Assembly: GCA_964385695.1 (NCBI GenBank)
Contig: CAYLQA010000012.1
Coordinates: 4,620 to 68,619 of the forward strand
Length of the DNA: 64,000 bases
Reading direction: 5' to 3'
Origin: CAYLQA01 sp964385695
GTDB lineage: Bacteria > Desulfobacterota > Desulfobulbia > Desulfobulbales > Desulfurivibrionaceae
Both the position numbers and the translations under genes were made by a program. The notes under the pieces were generated by a model. It had not been told where the DNA came from. It was given only the letters and a program-made list of their open reading frames with translations, and did not search any database. Position 1 is the first letter of the stretch. Every line of letters begins with the position of its first letter. This document shows positions 8,701 to 18,377 of the stretch, in pieces.

Positions 8701-10364
8701 GGGCTGCTGCCGCCGGTTAAGGTAAAGGTATAAGCTTCATCAGCCAACAGGTTGACCGCAGTCAAATCAAGGCCAAAGGGGACGAAGTTAACATCCGCAG
8801 TATCGGAGGTAAGCCCCGTGGCGCTCGCTGTGATAGTAAGATCCGGGTCGGTTCCAGGATCGACACCATTTTGGTCAGTTGTGGTCAGGGTAGCTGTGCC
8901 TACACCATTACTCGGTGTCAAGGTCGTTGCGTCTAAGGAACCAAGGGTTCCATCACTCAAAGCCAAAGTGATAGAGTCAGTCGCACTGGTGACAGTATTT
9001 CCATACTGGTCAACAATAGTAGCGGTAACACCAACGGTTGAGATGGCATCGTCAGATACCTGTGCCGCTGAAACACTAAGGTTGAGAGCTGTGGCCGTGT
9101 CAGCCGTTCCTGTGCCGGTAAAGGTAGCAGAAACACTGTCAACGGTTGCAGTCACCGTATTCGTTCCTGCAGTCGTGCCAAGGGTCAAAGTAGTACTTGC
9201 CTGTCCACTGCTATCTGTAGTTCCAGAAGCTGAACTGAGCGAACCACCGCCGGAAGCAACGGCAAAGGTCACGGTAGCACCGGAAACAGCGTTGCTATTG
9301 CTGTCAGTCACCGTTACGGTAAAGGGTTGGGCAAGTGCTGTACCAACCGTTCCGGTCTGGCTGTCATTTGTTTTAGCAATATTGGCAGCAGAACCAGCTG
9401 TCGCTGTTATGGTAAATGTCTTTGATGTATAGCCTGTGGCGGAAACCGTCACATTCTGGGATCCAGCAGTCGAAGCAAGAGTCAGTGCGGATGCTGTTGC
9501 AATACCGCTACTGTCAGTCGTTACTGTTTGAGTATTCGTCCCTGATGAAGCAAAACTGGCGCCAGACGGAGCAGTGAATGTGACACTCACTCCACTGTCC
9601 GCAGTACTGCCGGTCGCCAAGGTCACTGAAAGTGCAGTTGATAAGGCTGATCCTGCAGTACCAGTTTGGTTGTCGCCTGCAGTCAAGGTAATCGTTGGTT
9701 CAACAATGCTTATAGCAGCATCTCCTTGGGTATAGTTCGCAGGAGTTGAGCCGCTGTTATCTGAAACTGCAATTACCTTACCGGTTACAGTCGAAGTACC
9801 TACAGTTGCACCACTTTTAACTGTCAAAGTAACGGTAAACAGATCATAATCCGCAATGACAGCGCCACTCTGATTATATGAACTCAAACGGGTGTTGTTG
9901 ACATACGTTTTACCAGCTGTACCAAAAAGCGGATCGCCAGATGTATCGCTGTCACTTACCCTCAGTTCGAAAAGGTCAGTCGAGCCAGAGGTGACAATGG
10001 TCAAGCTCCCATTATCGTCGTTTTGCTCGTTACCAAAGGTACCATCTAGATAGGCCGTACCATGCGGATCATTATCTCCAGCTGTCCCCAGTGACGATGA
10101 GGCATCCAGGGCAAAGGTATCTGTATCCCATTGAAGGATTACACCTGCAGAGTTAAGAATCGTTGCGTCAGTTGCGTCTACCTTGACAGTAAATGTCACA
10201 TTGTCACCAGCCTGAGCTGATGTCGCATTGGGTGTGACAGTTATTGCCCCGCCGGCTGCAAAAGCCGATGAGGTAAAAAACAAAACACTCATGAATACCC
10301 AAAACTGAGACAACCTTCGTTTCAAGTTTTTGCATCTCGTATGACTTGAGTTTAGCCCCTTCAT
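5712..10364 (-). CDS. Giant exported Ig-repeat protein with cohesin-like N-terminus and CFI-box C-terminus
   Basis: 1550 residues. A Sec signal peptide ends near residue 36 (SSAFA). A cohesin-like domain follows (about 38-225: AGDNVTFTVKVD, then SAGVILQWDTDTF). Next come invasin-type Big_1-like modules (about 226-540, each with VTTDSSGIATAS-like strands), Big_2-like modules (SSDTSVATVDSAGLI and SSDTSVAGVDSSGVL, about 600-800) and a carboxypeptidase-regulatory-like module (about 990-1075). After a Gly4 linker the C-terminus starts at Cys1442 with CFIATAAFGS, followed by HVMLLRMFRDRILLP, two hydrophobic segments and a basic end (MTRRK). That end resembles the CFI-box C-terminal sorting or anchoring domain. 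AGGAGAGAGG precedes the ATG. It lies 50 bases after the dockerin-like gene and before gspC. Composition is Ser/Thr/Ala/Gly-rich with very little Cys. Likely a surface or secreted adhesin; the function is inferred. Confidence 0.75.
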   Translation of the reverse strand: MKGLNSSHTRCKNLKRRLSQFWVFMSVLFFTSSAFAAGGAITVTPNATSAQAGDNVTFTVKVDATDATILNSAGVILQWDTDTFALDASSSLGTAGDNDPHGTAYLDGTFGNEQNDDNGSLTIVTSGSTDLFELRVSDSDTSGDPLFGTAGKTYVNNTRLSSYNQSGAVIADYDLFTVTLTVKSGATVGTSTVTGKVIAVSDNSGSTPANYTQGDAAISIVEPTITLTAGDNQTGTAGSALSTALSVTLATGSTADSGVSVTFTAPSGASFASSGTNTQTVTTDSSGIATASALTLASTAGSQNVTVSATGYTSKTFTITATAGSAANIAKTNDSQTGTVGTALAQPFTVTVTDSNSNAVSGATVTFAVASGGGSLSSASGTTDSSGQASTTLTLGTTAGTNTVTATVDSVSATFTGTGTADTATALNLSVSAAQVSDDAISTVGVTATIVDQYGNTVTSATDSITLALSDGTLGSLDATTLTPSNGVGTATLTTTDQNGVDPGTDPDLTITASATGLTSDTADVNFVPFGLDLTAVNLLADEAYTFTLTGGSSPTWSLGSSASGALSATSATGGTYTAASSASTDTLTVSDTVGSTPVTATASINVYDAMATSMSTATGMTTSSTLQLVTTGGDGTYNYTSSDTSVATVDSAGLISAVATGTFTVTIDDGVTYNGTTTSNSVTTATIEVVAPLSVTSAATVYLDTDSNNTSTISVTGGKGSYTYSSSDTSVAGVDSSGVLTAVAAGTATITVADSTYSNITTTVSVNVNQPISASAGGTAITAAQTVASGSTLKLTPAGGSGNYSVAVSASPTGSGTATITDNGDGTYTFTAPTTGAFAGDHTVTITDSTTSLTHTVTITVPMSVKASQVNILETDSTQSITVTGAAAGDSITLVVLDSAGVEDTGASIATVTASVTAASDTANGNPASSSITPADVALITAFTVKATNATQSALAAASSAELHIMPVAVYSGVVVDSSGSAVSGATITANNILTTSGGLYSTTSASDGSFSISMPLKSSGHYVFLVGATGYITSSMAGADFIQSGSTANTTTFVLTAEGGTISGNVTGLASGHTAKVYAYYLDGSTTVEVGPVLVTGGGTSTDAYSIGLDSAHTYTKVVAVATGYKSAVNDNSAAGFDLSGGNISSVTLALAAAKKYEVAVAAGPVFTYSEANGTDLSSGYSVTAKDSSGNAVTPSTESSPAALKWAATFAVDQDMTLFLSDGSGIVFTHEYKAAEQASVTTDRPTGTLEVDLAAGFEVTFDSDASGNTVATNDPDAIIQEVSVQLPADGIDATAVTGGTYTTASVVVNVLDVDTTSSTAAAATGNQVVEVSLNIVNASNELETLDAGNTVLSEIQIGLPFDTEIVAPGGLEGGSYVIYHASTLTDFEAGNTSVVPTSDIIEVDYLRGVVLFKVNNLSVFGVGGSVSSPSVSLGSGGGGCFIATAAFGSYQEPHVMLLRMFRDRILLPNAAGQWFVHQYYTYSPPLADWLRDHDSLRAVTRVLLLPLIGLSWFLVKASFLMQLLIGGLLFGAGLLLMTRRKALKNEVF

Positions 10365-10413
10365 ACCTCTCTCCTATCTCTATGTAATTAATTATATTTT
10401 TTACACAATTTTA

Positions 10414-12435
10414 TTAGGGAGTCAGCGCGTCAATAGCCGACACAACCTCGGCGTCGGTATATGCGCCTGATGTCCCAGATCCACCTACACCTGTCGGAAG
10501 CACGACCCCGGTTGCAACGGTACCAGCACCAGTCAACCGGCGCTGAATCATCAAGCCATCATTCGCATCTGCGTCAGAGTCGCCGTCGACATCTAATGCC
10601 GTTGAAAAGGAGTCAATTGCCGCCACTATTTCCGCGTCTGTTCTGGCGCCTGATGTTCCAGAACCACCAACAGCTGTTGGTAATACAATACCAGTGGAAA
10701 CAGTCCCGGCACCAGTGAGACGACGTTGTACCATCAGGCCGTCATTAGCATCCCCATCTCCATCGCCATCAACATCTAAGGTGGCACAAGTACTTCCTGT
10801 AGCTGTCACTGTAACGCTTGCAGCGGAAGCACTGTCCTGTTTACCGTCGTTTACAGTCAGACTTGCAACATAATCTCCGGCACAGCTCGGTGTAAAAGTC
10901 GGCTGTGAGGCTGTAGTTGACGAAAGTGTATCGCTGGATCCGGCTGGTGTTGTCAAAGTCCATGCATATGTCAAAGTGTCACCAGTATCAGTGTCGCTCG
11001 ACGCTGTTCCGTCAAGGGTCACCAGTGTACCGGCTGTAACGGATGTGGAACTGGCACTTGCCGAGGCAGTGGGTTTTGTGTTTGCTGTTACTACCATAGA
11101 GTCAGCAGTTGAGTCGACAGTTCCGTCATTCACTGTGAGTGAAATTGTATATTCGCCTGCAATGTCCGGTGTGAATGTAGCTGTAGTATCGGTTGTCGCA
11201 GTTTGATTAATGCTTGCTGAACCTGTAGAAAGGCTTGAACCGGTTGGCAAACTCGTAATTGACCAACTGTAGGTAAGCGCATCACTATCCGAATCTGCTG
11301 ATTGGCTTCCGTTCAGAGTTACCTGACTTGTTGGAGTTACTGTTTGGTCTGAACCGGCATTGGCAGTGGGGGGATTATTTGCTGTGGATGATACGGTTAC
11401 TGCAACAGTGTCGGCAAGACTATCTTCAAAACCGTCGTTGACGACCAGTGAAAACTCATAGGAACCTGCTGTATTGAGGGTAAGCGTCTTTGTTGAGCCG
11501 GAAAATGTTGATGCCTGGCTACTCCCGCTGGGCTGAGTCGCAGTAGTCCAGCTATAACTTGCTAATGTATCGCCGTCTGGGTCAGATGAACTTGTACCGT
11601 CCAAATTCAAGGTGACAGTGCTTCCACTAAGTGTCAACGTCTGGTCAGTCCCAGCGTTTGCAACTGGTAGCTGGTTTGTTGACTGATACTTGTCAACAGC
11701 TGTAACCTGCTGACCATGTGCCCCGCCGTTGGTTACCTTCAAATCGTACGTTCCTGGAACAGTATCAATGGGCACTGTCGCTGTAATCGTTGTGTTATTT
11801 GCAACTGTCTCGTTAGTTAAATTAACATCAGAAAGAGTCGTTCCATTACGTGTGCCATTTACTAATTGTAAAGATGCACCGTCAATAAATTTGCTGCCGG
11901 TAATGGTCACTGAAATGGCCTGGGTATGATCACCAGTGGCAGGTGAAATTGGGCTTGTGGCCAAGGTAGGAGCAGTATCAAGAATGATAGGCCCGAAGGT
12001 ATCAACATCCGTACCAGAAGCCGGACCAGCTGAATCATAAGCGCGTACGTGCAGGTAAAACGTTCCGTCCACTACTGAACTAAAGGTTTTGCTGGTCGCA
12101 TTTGTCAGAGTTCCGGTTATTAAGGTCGACGTGTTTGTTGCATCTAAATTTGTTTCAAAAGAACCCGGTGTATGCGTCGAGGTTTGATCCAAGACAAACT
12201 CGTAGGTAAGATCCCCGCCTACATCCGACGTTGCTGTTGTCCACGAAGCAGCAATGTCACTGATTGTAGACGACTGGTTTTCGGTATGTGATGAACTGGA
12301 AATGGTTAGCGTATTGGTAATTGCCGCGTGTGCAACACCAGAACTCAGCAGCGTGGTGGTTAGCGCTGCAACTCCCAACCTCAACAAGTGATATTTGATA
12401 CTCTTCATCTTCCCAATCTGCCCCTTTGCTATCAT
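10414..12435 (-). CDS. Exported PKD-repeat protein with duplicated dockerin-like C-terminus
   Basis: 673 residues. The signal peptide is GVAALTTTLLSSGVAHA. A fibronectin or Ig-like region (about 40-160) and an IPT/TIG-like region (SPISPATGDHTQAISVTITG) come first. Three PKD-type modules follow (openings such as ANAGTDQTLTL, ANAGSDQTVTP and SASASSTSVTAGTLVTLDG). The C-terminal 121 residues are two near-identical 61-residue repeats starting at about 553 and 614. Each opens with DVDGDGDGDANDGLM or DVDGDSDADANDGLM followed by QRRLTG, the spacing of a dockerin type I calcium loop and helix. The ATG at 12435 is used; an ATG at 12408 is an alternative start just before the signal peptide. The neighbouring 1550-residue protein carries a cohesin-like domain. 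Confidence 0.75.
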   Translation of the reverse strand: MIAKGQIGKMKSIKYHLLRLGVAALTTTLLSSGVAHAAITNTLTISSSSHTENQSSTISDIAASWTTATSDVGGDLTYEFVLDQTSTHTPGSFETNLDATNTSTLITGTLTNATSKTFSSVVDGTFYLHVRAYDSAGPASGTDVDTFGPIILDTAPTLATSPISPATGDHTQAISVTITGSKFIDGASLQLVNGTRNGTTLSDVNLTNETVANNTTITATVPIDTVPGTYDLKVTNGGAHGQQVTAVDKYQSTNQLPVANAGTDQTLTLSGSTVTLNLDGTSSSDPDGDTLASYSWTTATQPSGSSQASTFSGSTKTLTLNTAGSYEFSLVVNDGFEDSLADTVAVTVSSTANNPPTANAGSDQTVTPTSQVTLNGSQSADSDSDALTYSWSITSLPTGSSLSTGSASINQTATTDTTATFTPDIAGEYTISLTVNDGTVDSTADSMVVTANTKPTASASASSTSVTAGTLVTLDGTASSDTDTGDTLTYAWTLTTPAGSSDTLSSTTASQPTFTPSCAGDYVASLTVNDGKQDSASAASVTVTATGSTCATLDVDGDGDGDANDGLMVQRRLTGAGTVSTGIVLPTAVGGSGTSGARTDAEIVAAIDSFSTALDVDGDSDADANDGLMIQRRLTGAGTVATGVVLPTGVGGSGTSGAYTDAEVVSAIDALTP

Positions 12436-12505
12436 ATTTTCACCCAGAATTTAGCGCACAAACAACCCTATACTTAACCCGCATTTATAGATAATTCAAA
12501 AAAAA

Positions 12506-12536
12506 AGGATAGGGCCGAAATCCGGCCCTATCCTTG
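12506..12536 (-). terminator. Rho-independent terminator after the 1917-codon gene
   Basis: Perfect hairpin with arms AAGGATAGGGCCG and CGGCCCTATCCTT, followed by about ten U residues on the minus strand. It directly follows the 1917-codon gene, so the two downstream giants probably depend on readthrough or a separate promoter. Confidence 0.9.
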
Positions 12537-12543
12537 GTTATGG

Positions 12544-15500
12544 TTATGGTAAGTTGAAGTCCAGTGTTACAGTTGGAGCCCCGCTTGTCGGAGTCCCGGT
12601 ATTGGTTCCGTCCGCAGTAGCCAGTGATGTGGTCGTTGACAAGAACACATCGACAGTATATGTGACGTCAAGAGCCAAGTCATCTATGAGGTAGGCTCCA
12701 TCCGATGCCGTTGCCGCTGCGGCAACAAAATCACCTGAAGCATCATAGACAAAGATCAAGGCACCCTCATCTGGAACAGATGATGATGTAACTGTACCAC
12801 CAATGGAGCCAGCCTCTTTTGTCACTACCATATCCTGACCAGTAACAGGTGCACCAGCCACGGTTACGTCGACAAGAGACGCATAACCATTTGCGGTCCA
12901 CACCTCGACTACATAGTCTGTAGCATCGGGCAGGCCTTCGATGGTGTAATTGCCATTTACATCAGCAACCGCACCATTTCCAAAACCGTTTGCTGCTGAC
13001 CAGACATTGACCCAGACATAAGGTACACCAGTTGTCCCGTCAGTAGTCACCTGTCCACTGATTGAGTTGCCACTGCCCATCACAACATCCAGGCCAGCAA
13101 CATCTTGGCTGACATCAACTGTTCCGACATCACTCCAGGAAGTGGTCCAGGCGGTTGTGGGGTCAGCAACAGTACCAGTAGAGGAGTCAATACCTGTGGT
13201 GGTCCGCTGGGTCACATATCCTGCAGCCCAGACCTCAACAGTGTAATCACCGCCAGGCAGACCATTGATTGTATAGGTGCCATTACCGTTTATTGTAGTC
13301 CAGCCCCAACCAGAGGGGCCCCAGGCATAAATATCCACGACCTCGTCATCAGCCAGGCCGCTCACGGTACCGCTCAACGAGTAAGTCGAGATTGCACCTA
13401 TGGCAAAATCGATGCCAGAGGTTGTCGCACCACCGCTTGCTGCAACATCGGTATGGAGATCCCAGTTGGTCTGTGCTCCAGTATCACTATAAACAAACCA
13501 ACCAGATTGTGATGAGAGGCTTACGACATAGTCAGTCGCATCGCCAAGGCCATCTATGGTATAGGTTGCGTTACCGGACTCATCGGCCTGGACACTGACT
13601 CCGGCCCACGAATCAGTTATGCTGGACCACGCATCAAGCCAAACCCACTCATAGGTAGGCAGCCCGGTAATCGAGCCGCTGATTTTGCTACCGGTGGTGG
13701 CAGCAAAATCAATACCAGTGGCATCAACAGTACTGAGGTCGACAGGACCTTGCTTCTGGCTCACATATCCCTCAGCCCAGAAGCGTACATCATATCCACC
13801 TGCAGCGGTGTCATTGGCCTTCAGGCCTTTCAGGGTATAGGCAGTATTGCCTGTTACTTCTTTACCAGCCCAGGAAAAAGTCTCGTCGGACCATGCATCG
13901 ATCCATGCCCATTCCCCAGCGGCAAGACCACTCACTGCGCCGGAGATTGTACGTCCAACAGGAATAACCATGTCTATACCGGTCACATCCTTGGCGTTGG
14001 TGGTTCCATCACCGACAATAACACGTCCGGCCTTATCCCAGGATACAAGAATACTATTATTACCGTCGTAGTATCCACCACCGGCATCCTCGCTCCATAA
14101 GCCGACACGATAGTCAGTGGCCGGAGAAAGACCTTTGATAGAGTAGGTATCAGTGCCGGTGCCGTTTGCGACCACCTCGACACCACCCCAGGCCCAGGTA
14201 TTCTCAGACCAAGCATCGATCCAAGCCCTGCTTCCCGCGGGCAACCCTGTAATAGTACCGGCGATTGACCCACCGGTATCCATTGATACCAACAGAGAAA
14301 GATCACCACTGCCCATATCAATGAGGGTAGCCTGATCCCAGTTCACCAAACTACCGGCGTTAATTGAGCTCAGATCGCCTTTATAAAAGCCACTCTTGTA
14401 ATTGCCTTGCCAGTCACCAACCCACATACGATAGTCAGTAACAGTGCTGTCAAGTCCAGTAATTGTAATGGTGACACTTGTTCCAGTTGACTCGGCATAG
14501 CCCCAACCACCCTTCATTGAAGAGTCTGACCATACATTAGCATCAATGGTATCACCGGAGGTTACTCCATCTACAACCAGGGTAATGTTTACACCCTGAC
14601 TCATGGCGATGTTCACGCCGGTTATAGAGCCAGCAGTTATATCCAGCATTGTTGCCTGATTCCAGTCAATAGGGGCACTGGCAGCGGCACCCGGGGTTCC
14701 GCCATAGTGACCATTGATATAGGAGTCAGACCAAACACCTAAGCGATAATCAGTCGCCTCGGCCAAACCTTTAATGATAAAGGTGTCTGACCCGGCACCT
14801 GATCCAGTTACTTCCGTGCCACCCCAGCTCCAGGTGCTTTCGGACCAAACATCAAGCCACACTGTGTCGCCTTGGGCAAGCCCGGTCAATGTGCCGCTGA
14901 TAGAATTACCAGTGGTCATACGGAAATTGATGCCAAGCTTATCTGCCGCGGCAACAACAATGGGGGTAGCGTTCAACTCAGAGGTGGTATTCTGATAGTA
15001 GTTGGTTTGGTAAGCCTTTTGGCCCAAATTGTTCCAACCTTCCACCTTCGCCAGATAGGTCCCATCTGGAACAGATACCGAATAGTTTCCATCATTATCG
15101 GTGCTCGCACCGTACCAGGAGGTGTAATCGGCGGCATATACATCAACCCACATCCATTTGAGCGGGTTGCCGTCTGCATCGACCACGCGACCTTTGATAT
15201 TACTGCCGTTACCAAGTGTAAAATCCACACCGGTAACACCAGTTGTATCGGTTACAGTAACGTTCTGCGGCTCAGGGGAAATATAGTTGGGTTCCCAGAT
15301 ACCTACCTCGTAGGTCGTGCCGGAACTGCTTCCCTGAACCGGAATGGAATAGGTACCATCGGTTGCGGTCACTGCTCCATTGCCAAAGTAAGAGTCAGGA
15401 GACCAGGCATTGACCCAGACATTCGCAACGGGTCCGGTGCCGTTGACGACTGTTCCGGAAATAGTCACGCCGACATCAGCAGAGATCAAAAGGCCAGTGG

Positions 15501-18297
15501 CCCCAGACTCGCAAACGGAAAGGTCTGCGCCCGGCCAATCACTGAGGCCCATATCGAACTGAGTTGCCTGTTCCCACATGGGGGTAATTGTATAGTTGCC
15601 AGCACCATCATCAGTCACGACACCACCGAGGAATGAGCTATCCTGCATACCTGTAGTGGAATCCCAACCGGGCCACACATCTACCTGGAATGTAGATACA
15701 GACCCTTGAAGAATATCCGAGGTGGGCATACTCAGGGTAAAGCAACCATTGCTATCGCTTTCAGTGCCGGATACCATGGCATTTACCCAGGCATTGGCGA
15801 TGCCTGCACCAGACTCATCAACCAGTCGGCCTTTCACCTGGGCTCCGGCCTCAACCTGGGCCAGAATCTTAATGCCCTGGTCCACTGTGAGGCCCGTAAC
15901 AATATGCTCATCCCAGATGTTCATTACCATGCCGCTGATATGGTCTTGGAGACCAGCAGCAGTCAGGCTTGTTACCAATGCTCCGCTTGGGTCAATCGTG
16001 TTGTGATATTGATCAATCAAGGTTTGCGTAACATTACTGGCAACAAGCACCGGGTAGGTTGAAGGATCGTTTACGTCATAGCCAGCCTCGAACAAGGGGT
16101 TGGTCCCTGTTGTGCCGGAGGGGTCCGGATGAACGATATAACTTCCACCGCCATAGGTGGAGTCCTCGATTCCTGTCACGGGATCCCATCCGGGCCAAAA
16201 CTCTACCGCATAGGTGCTTCCCGGCTCAACCGTAATGCTAAATGAACCACTGCCGTCGGTTGCCACTTCGGTCCAGTACCACTGCATATAATCAGTGGAG
16301 TGAACATTGACACTCATCGGGGTGGTGATCGGCGCATAGTTAGAATCTACAACGACACCGGAAATGGTGATTCCCTGGGTAAGAGTGGCATTCACTGTGG
16401 TATTGGCCTGAATGTCAAAAACGTTGGCCAACATCCAGTCATTGATAAGCCCGCCGCTGCCATCGGCAAAACCGCCAATATATCCACCGGCAACGGTCAC
16501 CGATTGACCGGTCTCCCAATCCCAGTAATCGGTCTGGAAATTAATTTTATAGGAACCGGGAGAGACGGTCATCGAATAGTTACCGCTAGAGTCGGTGGTC
16601 GTCTCGGCCCAGGAACCGGTGGAAACACCAGTAACAGGATCCCACTCCGGCTCAGCTACAACAAAAACCCCTTCGATACCGCCGGCACCGTTCGTCACAG
16701 TGCCTGACAGTGTAATGCCTTGTCCCAGAACGAGATAGACAGTGTCTCCATCGTTAAAGCCTGTCAGGTTACCGGGCCAGTTATTATTCACGTTGACAGT
16801 GGTAACAGTCGCGTCATTCAGCCCGGCTGAGGACTGCCAGAGGCCGCCAAGATAAGGAGAGCCGTCCTCCGGGTGAACCCTCACATTATATGAGGTAATG
16901 GTCGGAGAGAGTGAAAGCGTGACATTTCCGCTACTGTCGGTGACACCTTCGGCCATTCCCGCACCGGGTGCACCCCCTGTTGTGCCGTTATCCTCTGCCA
17001 CCATCACATCAGCATTAACGAGAGGGTCACCAGCCTCATTCTGCACATGAAAGGTTACGGATATAGCTTGGTCCGAAAGGGTATATGTCGGCAAACTTGG
17101 CGAGTCTAAAGAAGCCTGCTCAACCAGGTCGGGTGTTGTTTGGACATGGGTCACATAACCATCAGCGCCATAAAACACGCTTACCTTGTCGGGGTTGGGC
17201 GAACTTACCGGCAGTCCCTCGTCATAAAAATATAAGGTAAACAGGCCGCTGCCAGGAGTATCTTCGGCAAAGGCCACGGTAGCATATTCCTCGCTTGGCA
17301 TACCAAAATTGTTATAAAATATATTGCCAAACTCATCACGATCGTAGACGACACCATACGCATAGGAGCCTGTAACCGGACTACCAGTTCCATCCTGCAC
17401 CTGCAACTGCTGGCTAACTAGAACGGGCACCTGGCCTGTTGTGGCTCCTGAGCCAATATCATACTTGACAAGTTGATGAACAGATGTGTCATCAATTGTG
17501 CCTGTAACGAGGTTCGTATATACCTCTTTGCGCAATACAATACCGACACCAGTCTTTCGGTAGTCGGTACGCACAAGCTGAATCTGCTTGCCGGTTGTGT
17601 AGGTCATGGTGACAGTGAGCGTAGTTTTCAGCTCACCCTGCAGCAAACCTGTAGTAGCCCAGGCAGCTGCGAAGTCTGCTTGGTATTCAGGATGTGTGGT
17701 GATCGAGAGGTCCCAACCGGCATCGTCAATATTTAGTGTATGCTCTTCAACCCTGTATCCAGTGGGATTGGCCCCATTGAGATCATACTTGATGCTTGCA
17801 AAGGTTGCGGTAAAGTCGGATGTGGTATCAAGGGTTGCAGGGAAGCTTAAGGCTGGCGCCTGTAAGTTGCTCGCGGCAAAATCAGCCACAGTTGGCGCTC
17901 CGGTAGGGGCCGTTACGAAGCTGTAGCGATCCCTGATAAACGCCCCCTCCTCAGGGTCTTGCAACATATAGCGATAAAAGGTAATACCACTAACATCATT
18001 TTGATAGAAGCGGGTCTCTCCACCTGAGTTTTGCACAACTTCAGCAGCAGGTATGTTGTCGCCTGTTGCAGCCAGGGTAATACCCGCAGTGGAGGCATAA
18101 CGAGTCCAGTAGACCCACTCATCATCTCCCCACACGTCGTCAAACTCTATGGTGTTAAACACCTTTTCGGTTTTCGACTGGATAAAATAGTAGTCTGCGC
18201 TACTATATTGCGCCGCTCCTGCCGTGCCTGACACGACCAGAATAGTCGCCAGCAGCGCCAAGCTCCATGACAATACTTTTTTCGCACTTGTCAACAT
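12544..18297 (-). CDS. Giant exported protein of Trp-rich carboxypeptidase-regulatory-like repeats
   Basis: 1917 residues with a signal peptide (LLATILVVSGTAGA). A unique N-terminal region (about 27-380) begins QYSSADYYFIQSKTEK. The rest is a tandem array of about fifteen beta-sandwich modules of the CarboxypepD_reg type. They share GNSISGTVTGL or similar, then a Trp-rich strand such as TVWLDVWSESTWSWGG, AWIDAWSENTWAWGG or WVWLDAWSSITDSWAG, then a YTIKGL-type turn. Earlier modules carry DSSGNYSMTVSPGSY-type strands. I see no enzymatic motif and no membrane anchor. A terminator follows, and the STN-domain gene is 80 bases upstream. Probably a secreted or surface fibre and a likely type II secretion substrate, inferred from context. 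Confidence 0.75.
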   Translation of the reverse strand: MLTSAKKVLSWSLALLATILVVSGTAGAAQYSSADYYFIQSKTEKVFNTIEFDDVWGDDEWVYWTRYASTAGITLAATGDNIPAAEVVQNSGGETRFYQNDVSGITFYRYMLQDPEEGAFIRDRYSFVTAPTGAPTVADFAASNLQAPALSFPATLDTTSDFTATFASIKYDLNGANPTGYRVEEHTLNIDDAGWDLSITTHPEYQADFAAAWATTGLLQGELKTTLTVTMTYTTGKQIQLVRTDYRKTGVGIVLRKEVYTNLVTGTIDDTSVHQLVKYDIGSGATTGQVPVLVSQQLQVQDGTGSPVTGSYAYGVVYDRDEFGNIFYNNFGMPSEEYATVAFAEDTPGSGLFTLYFYDEGLPVSSPNPDKVSVFYGADGYVTHVQTTPDLVEQASLDSPSLPTYTLSDQAISVTFHVQNEAGDPLVNADVMVAEDNGTTGGAPGAGMAEGVTDSSGNVTLSLSPTITSYNVRVHPEDGSPYLGGLWQSSAGLNDATVTTVNVNNNWPGNLTGFNDGDTVYLVLGQGITLSGTVTNGAGGIEGVFVVAEPEWDPVTGVSTGSWAETTTDSSGNYSMTVSPGSYKINFQTDYWDWETGQSVTVAGGYIGGFADGSGGLINDWMLANVFDIQANTTVNATLTQGITISGVVVDSNYAPITTPMSVNVHSTDYMQWYWTEVATDGSGSFSITVEPGSTYAVEFWPGWDPVTGIEDSTYGGGSYIVHPDPSGTTGTNPLFEAGYDVNDPSTYPVLVASNVTQTLIDQYHNTIDPSGALVTSLTAAGLQDHISGMVMNIWDEHIVTGLTVDQGIKILAQVEAGAQVKGRLVDESGAGIANAWVNAMVSGTESDSNGCFTLSMPTSDILQGSVSTFQVDVWPGWDSTTGMQDSSFLGGVVTDDGAGNYTITPMWEQATQFDMGLSDWPGADLSVCESGATGLLISADVGVTISGTVVNGTGPVANVWVNAWSPDSYFGNGAVTATDGTYSIPVQGSSSGTTYEVGIWEPNYISPEPQNVTVTDTTGVTGVDFTLGNGSNIKGRVVDADGNPLKWMWVDVYAADYTSWYGASTDNDGNYSVSVPDGTYLAKVEGWNNLGQKAYQTNYYQNTTSELNATPIVVAAADKLGINFRMTTGNSISGTLTGLAQGDTVWLDVWSESTWSWGGTEVTGSGAGSDTFIIKGLAEATDYRLGVWSDSYINGHYGGTPGAAASAPIDWNQATMLDITAGSITGVNIAMSQGVNITLVVDGVTSGDTIDANVWSDSSMKGGWGYAESTGTSVTITITGLDSTVTDYRMWVGDWQGNYKSGFYKGDLSSINAGSLVNWDQATLIDMGSGDLSLLVSMDTGGSIAGTITGLPAGSRAWIDAWSENTWAWGGVEVVANGTGTDTYSIKGLSPATDYRVGLWSEDAGGGYYDGNNSILVSWDKAGRVIVGDGTTNAKDVTGIDMVIPVGRTISGAVSGLAAGEWAWIDAWSDETFSWAGKEVTGNTAYTLKGLKANDTAAGGYDVRFWAEGYVSQKQGPVDLSTVDATGIDFAATTGSKISGSITGLPTYEWVWLDAWSSITDSWAGVSVQADESGNATYTIDGLGDATDYVVSLSSQSGWFVYSDTGAQTNWDLHTDVAASGGATTSGIDFAIGAISTYSLSGTVSGLADDEVVDIYAWGPSGWGWTTINGNGTYTINGLPGGDYTVEVWAAGYVTQRTTTGIDSSTGTVADPTTAWTTSWSDVGTVDVSQDVAGLDVVMGSGNSISGQVTTDGTTGVPYVWVNVWSAANGFGNGAVADVNGNYTIEGLPDATDYVVEVWTANGYASLVDVTVAGAPVTGQDMVVTKEAGSIGGTVTSSSVPDEGALIFVYDASGDFVAAAATASDGAYLIDDLALDVTYTVDVFLSTTTSLATADGTNTGTPTSGAPTVTLDFNLP

Positions 18298-18377
18298 ACC
18301 TTCACCTTTACCGGGTTAATTCGCCCCTCAAAATCCTCATATTTTTTTCTAATTGCCCAATTATCAACTAACTTATA

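Noticed and set aside
8752..9432. Val/Ala-rich plus-strand frame opposite the giant Ig-repeat gene
   Set aside because: Reverse reading of Thr/Ser/Ala repeat codons; the minus strand has a signal peptide and domain pattern.
12544..18297. Regular repeats that might suggest a CRISPR or tandem DNA array
   Set aside because: The repetition is at protein level with variable length and no constant direct repeat or spacer pattern.
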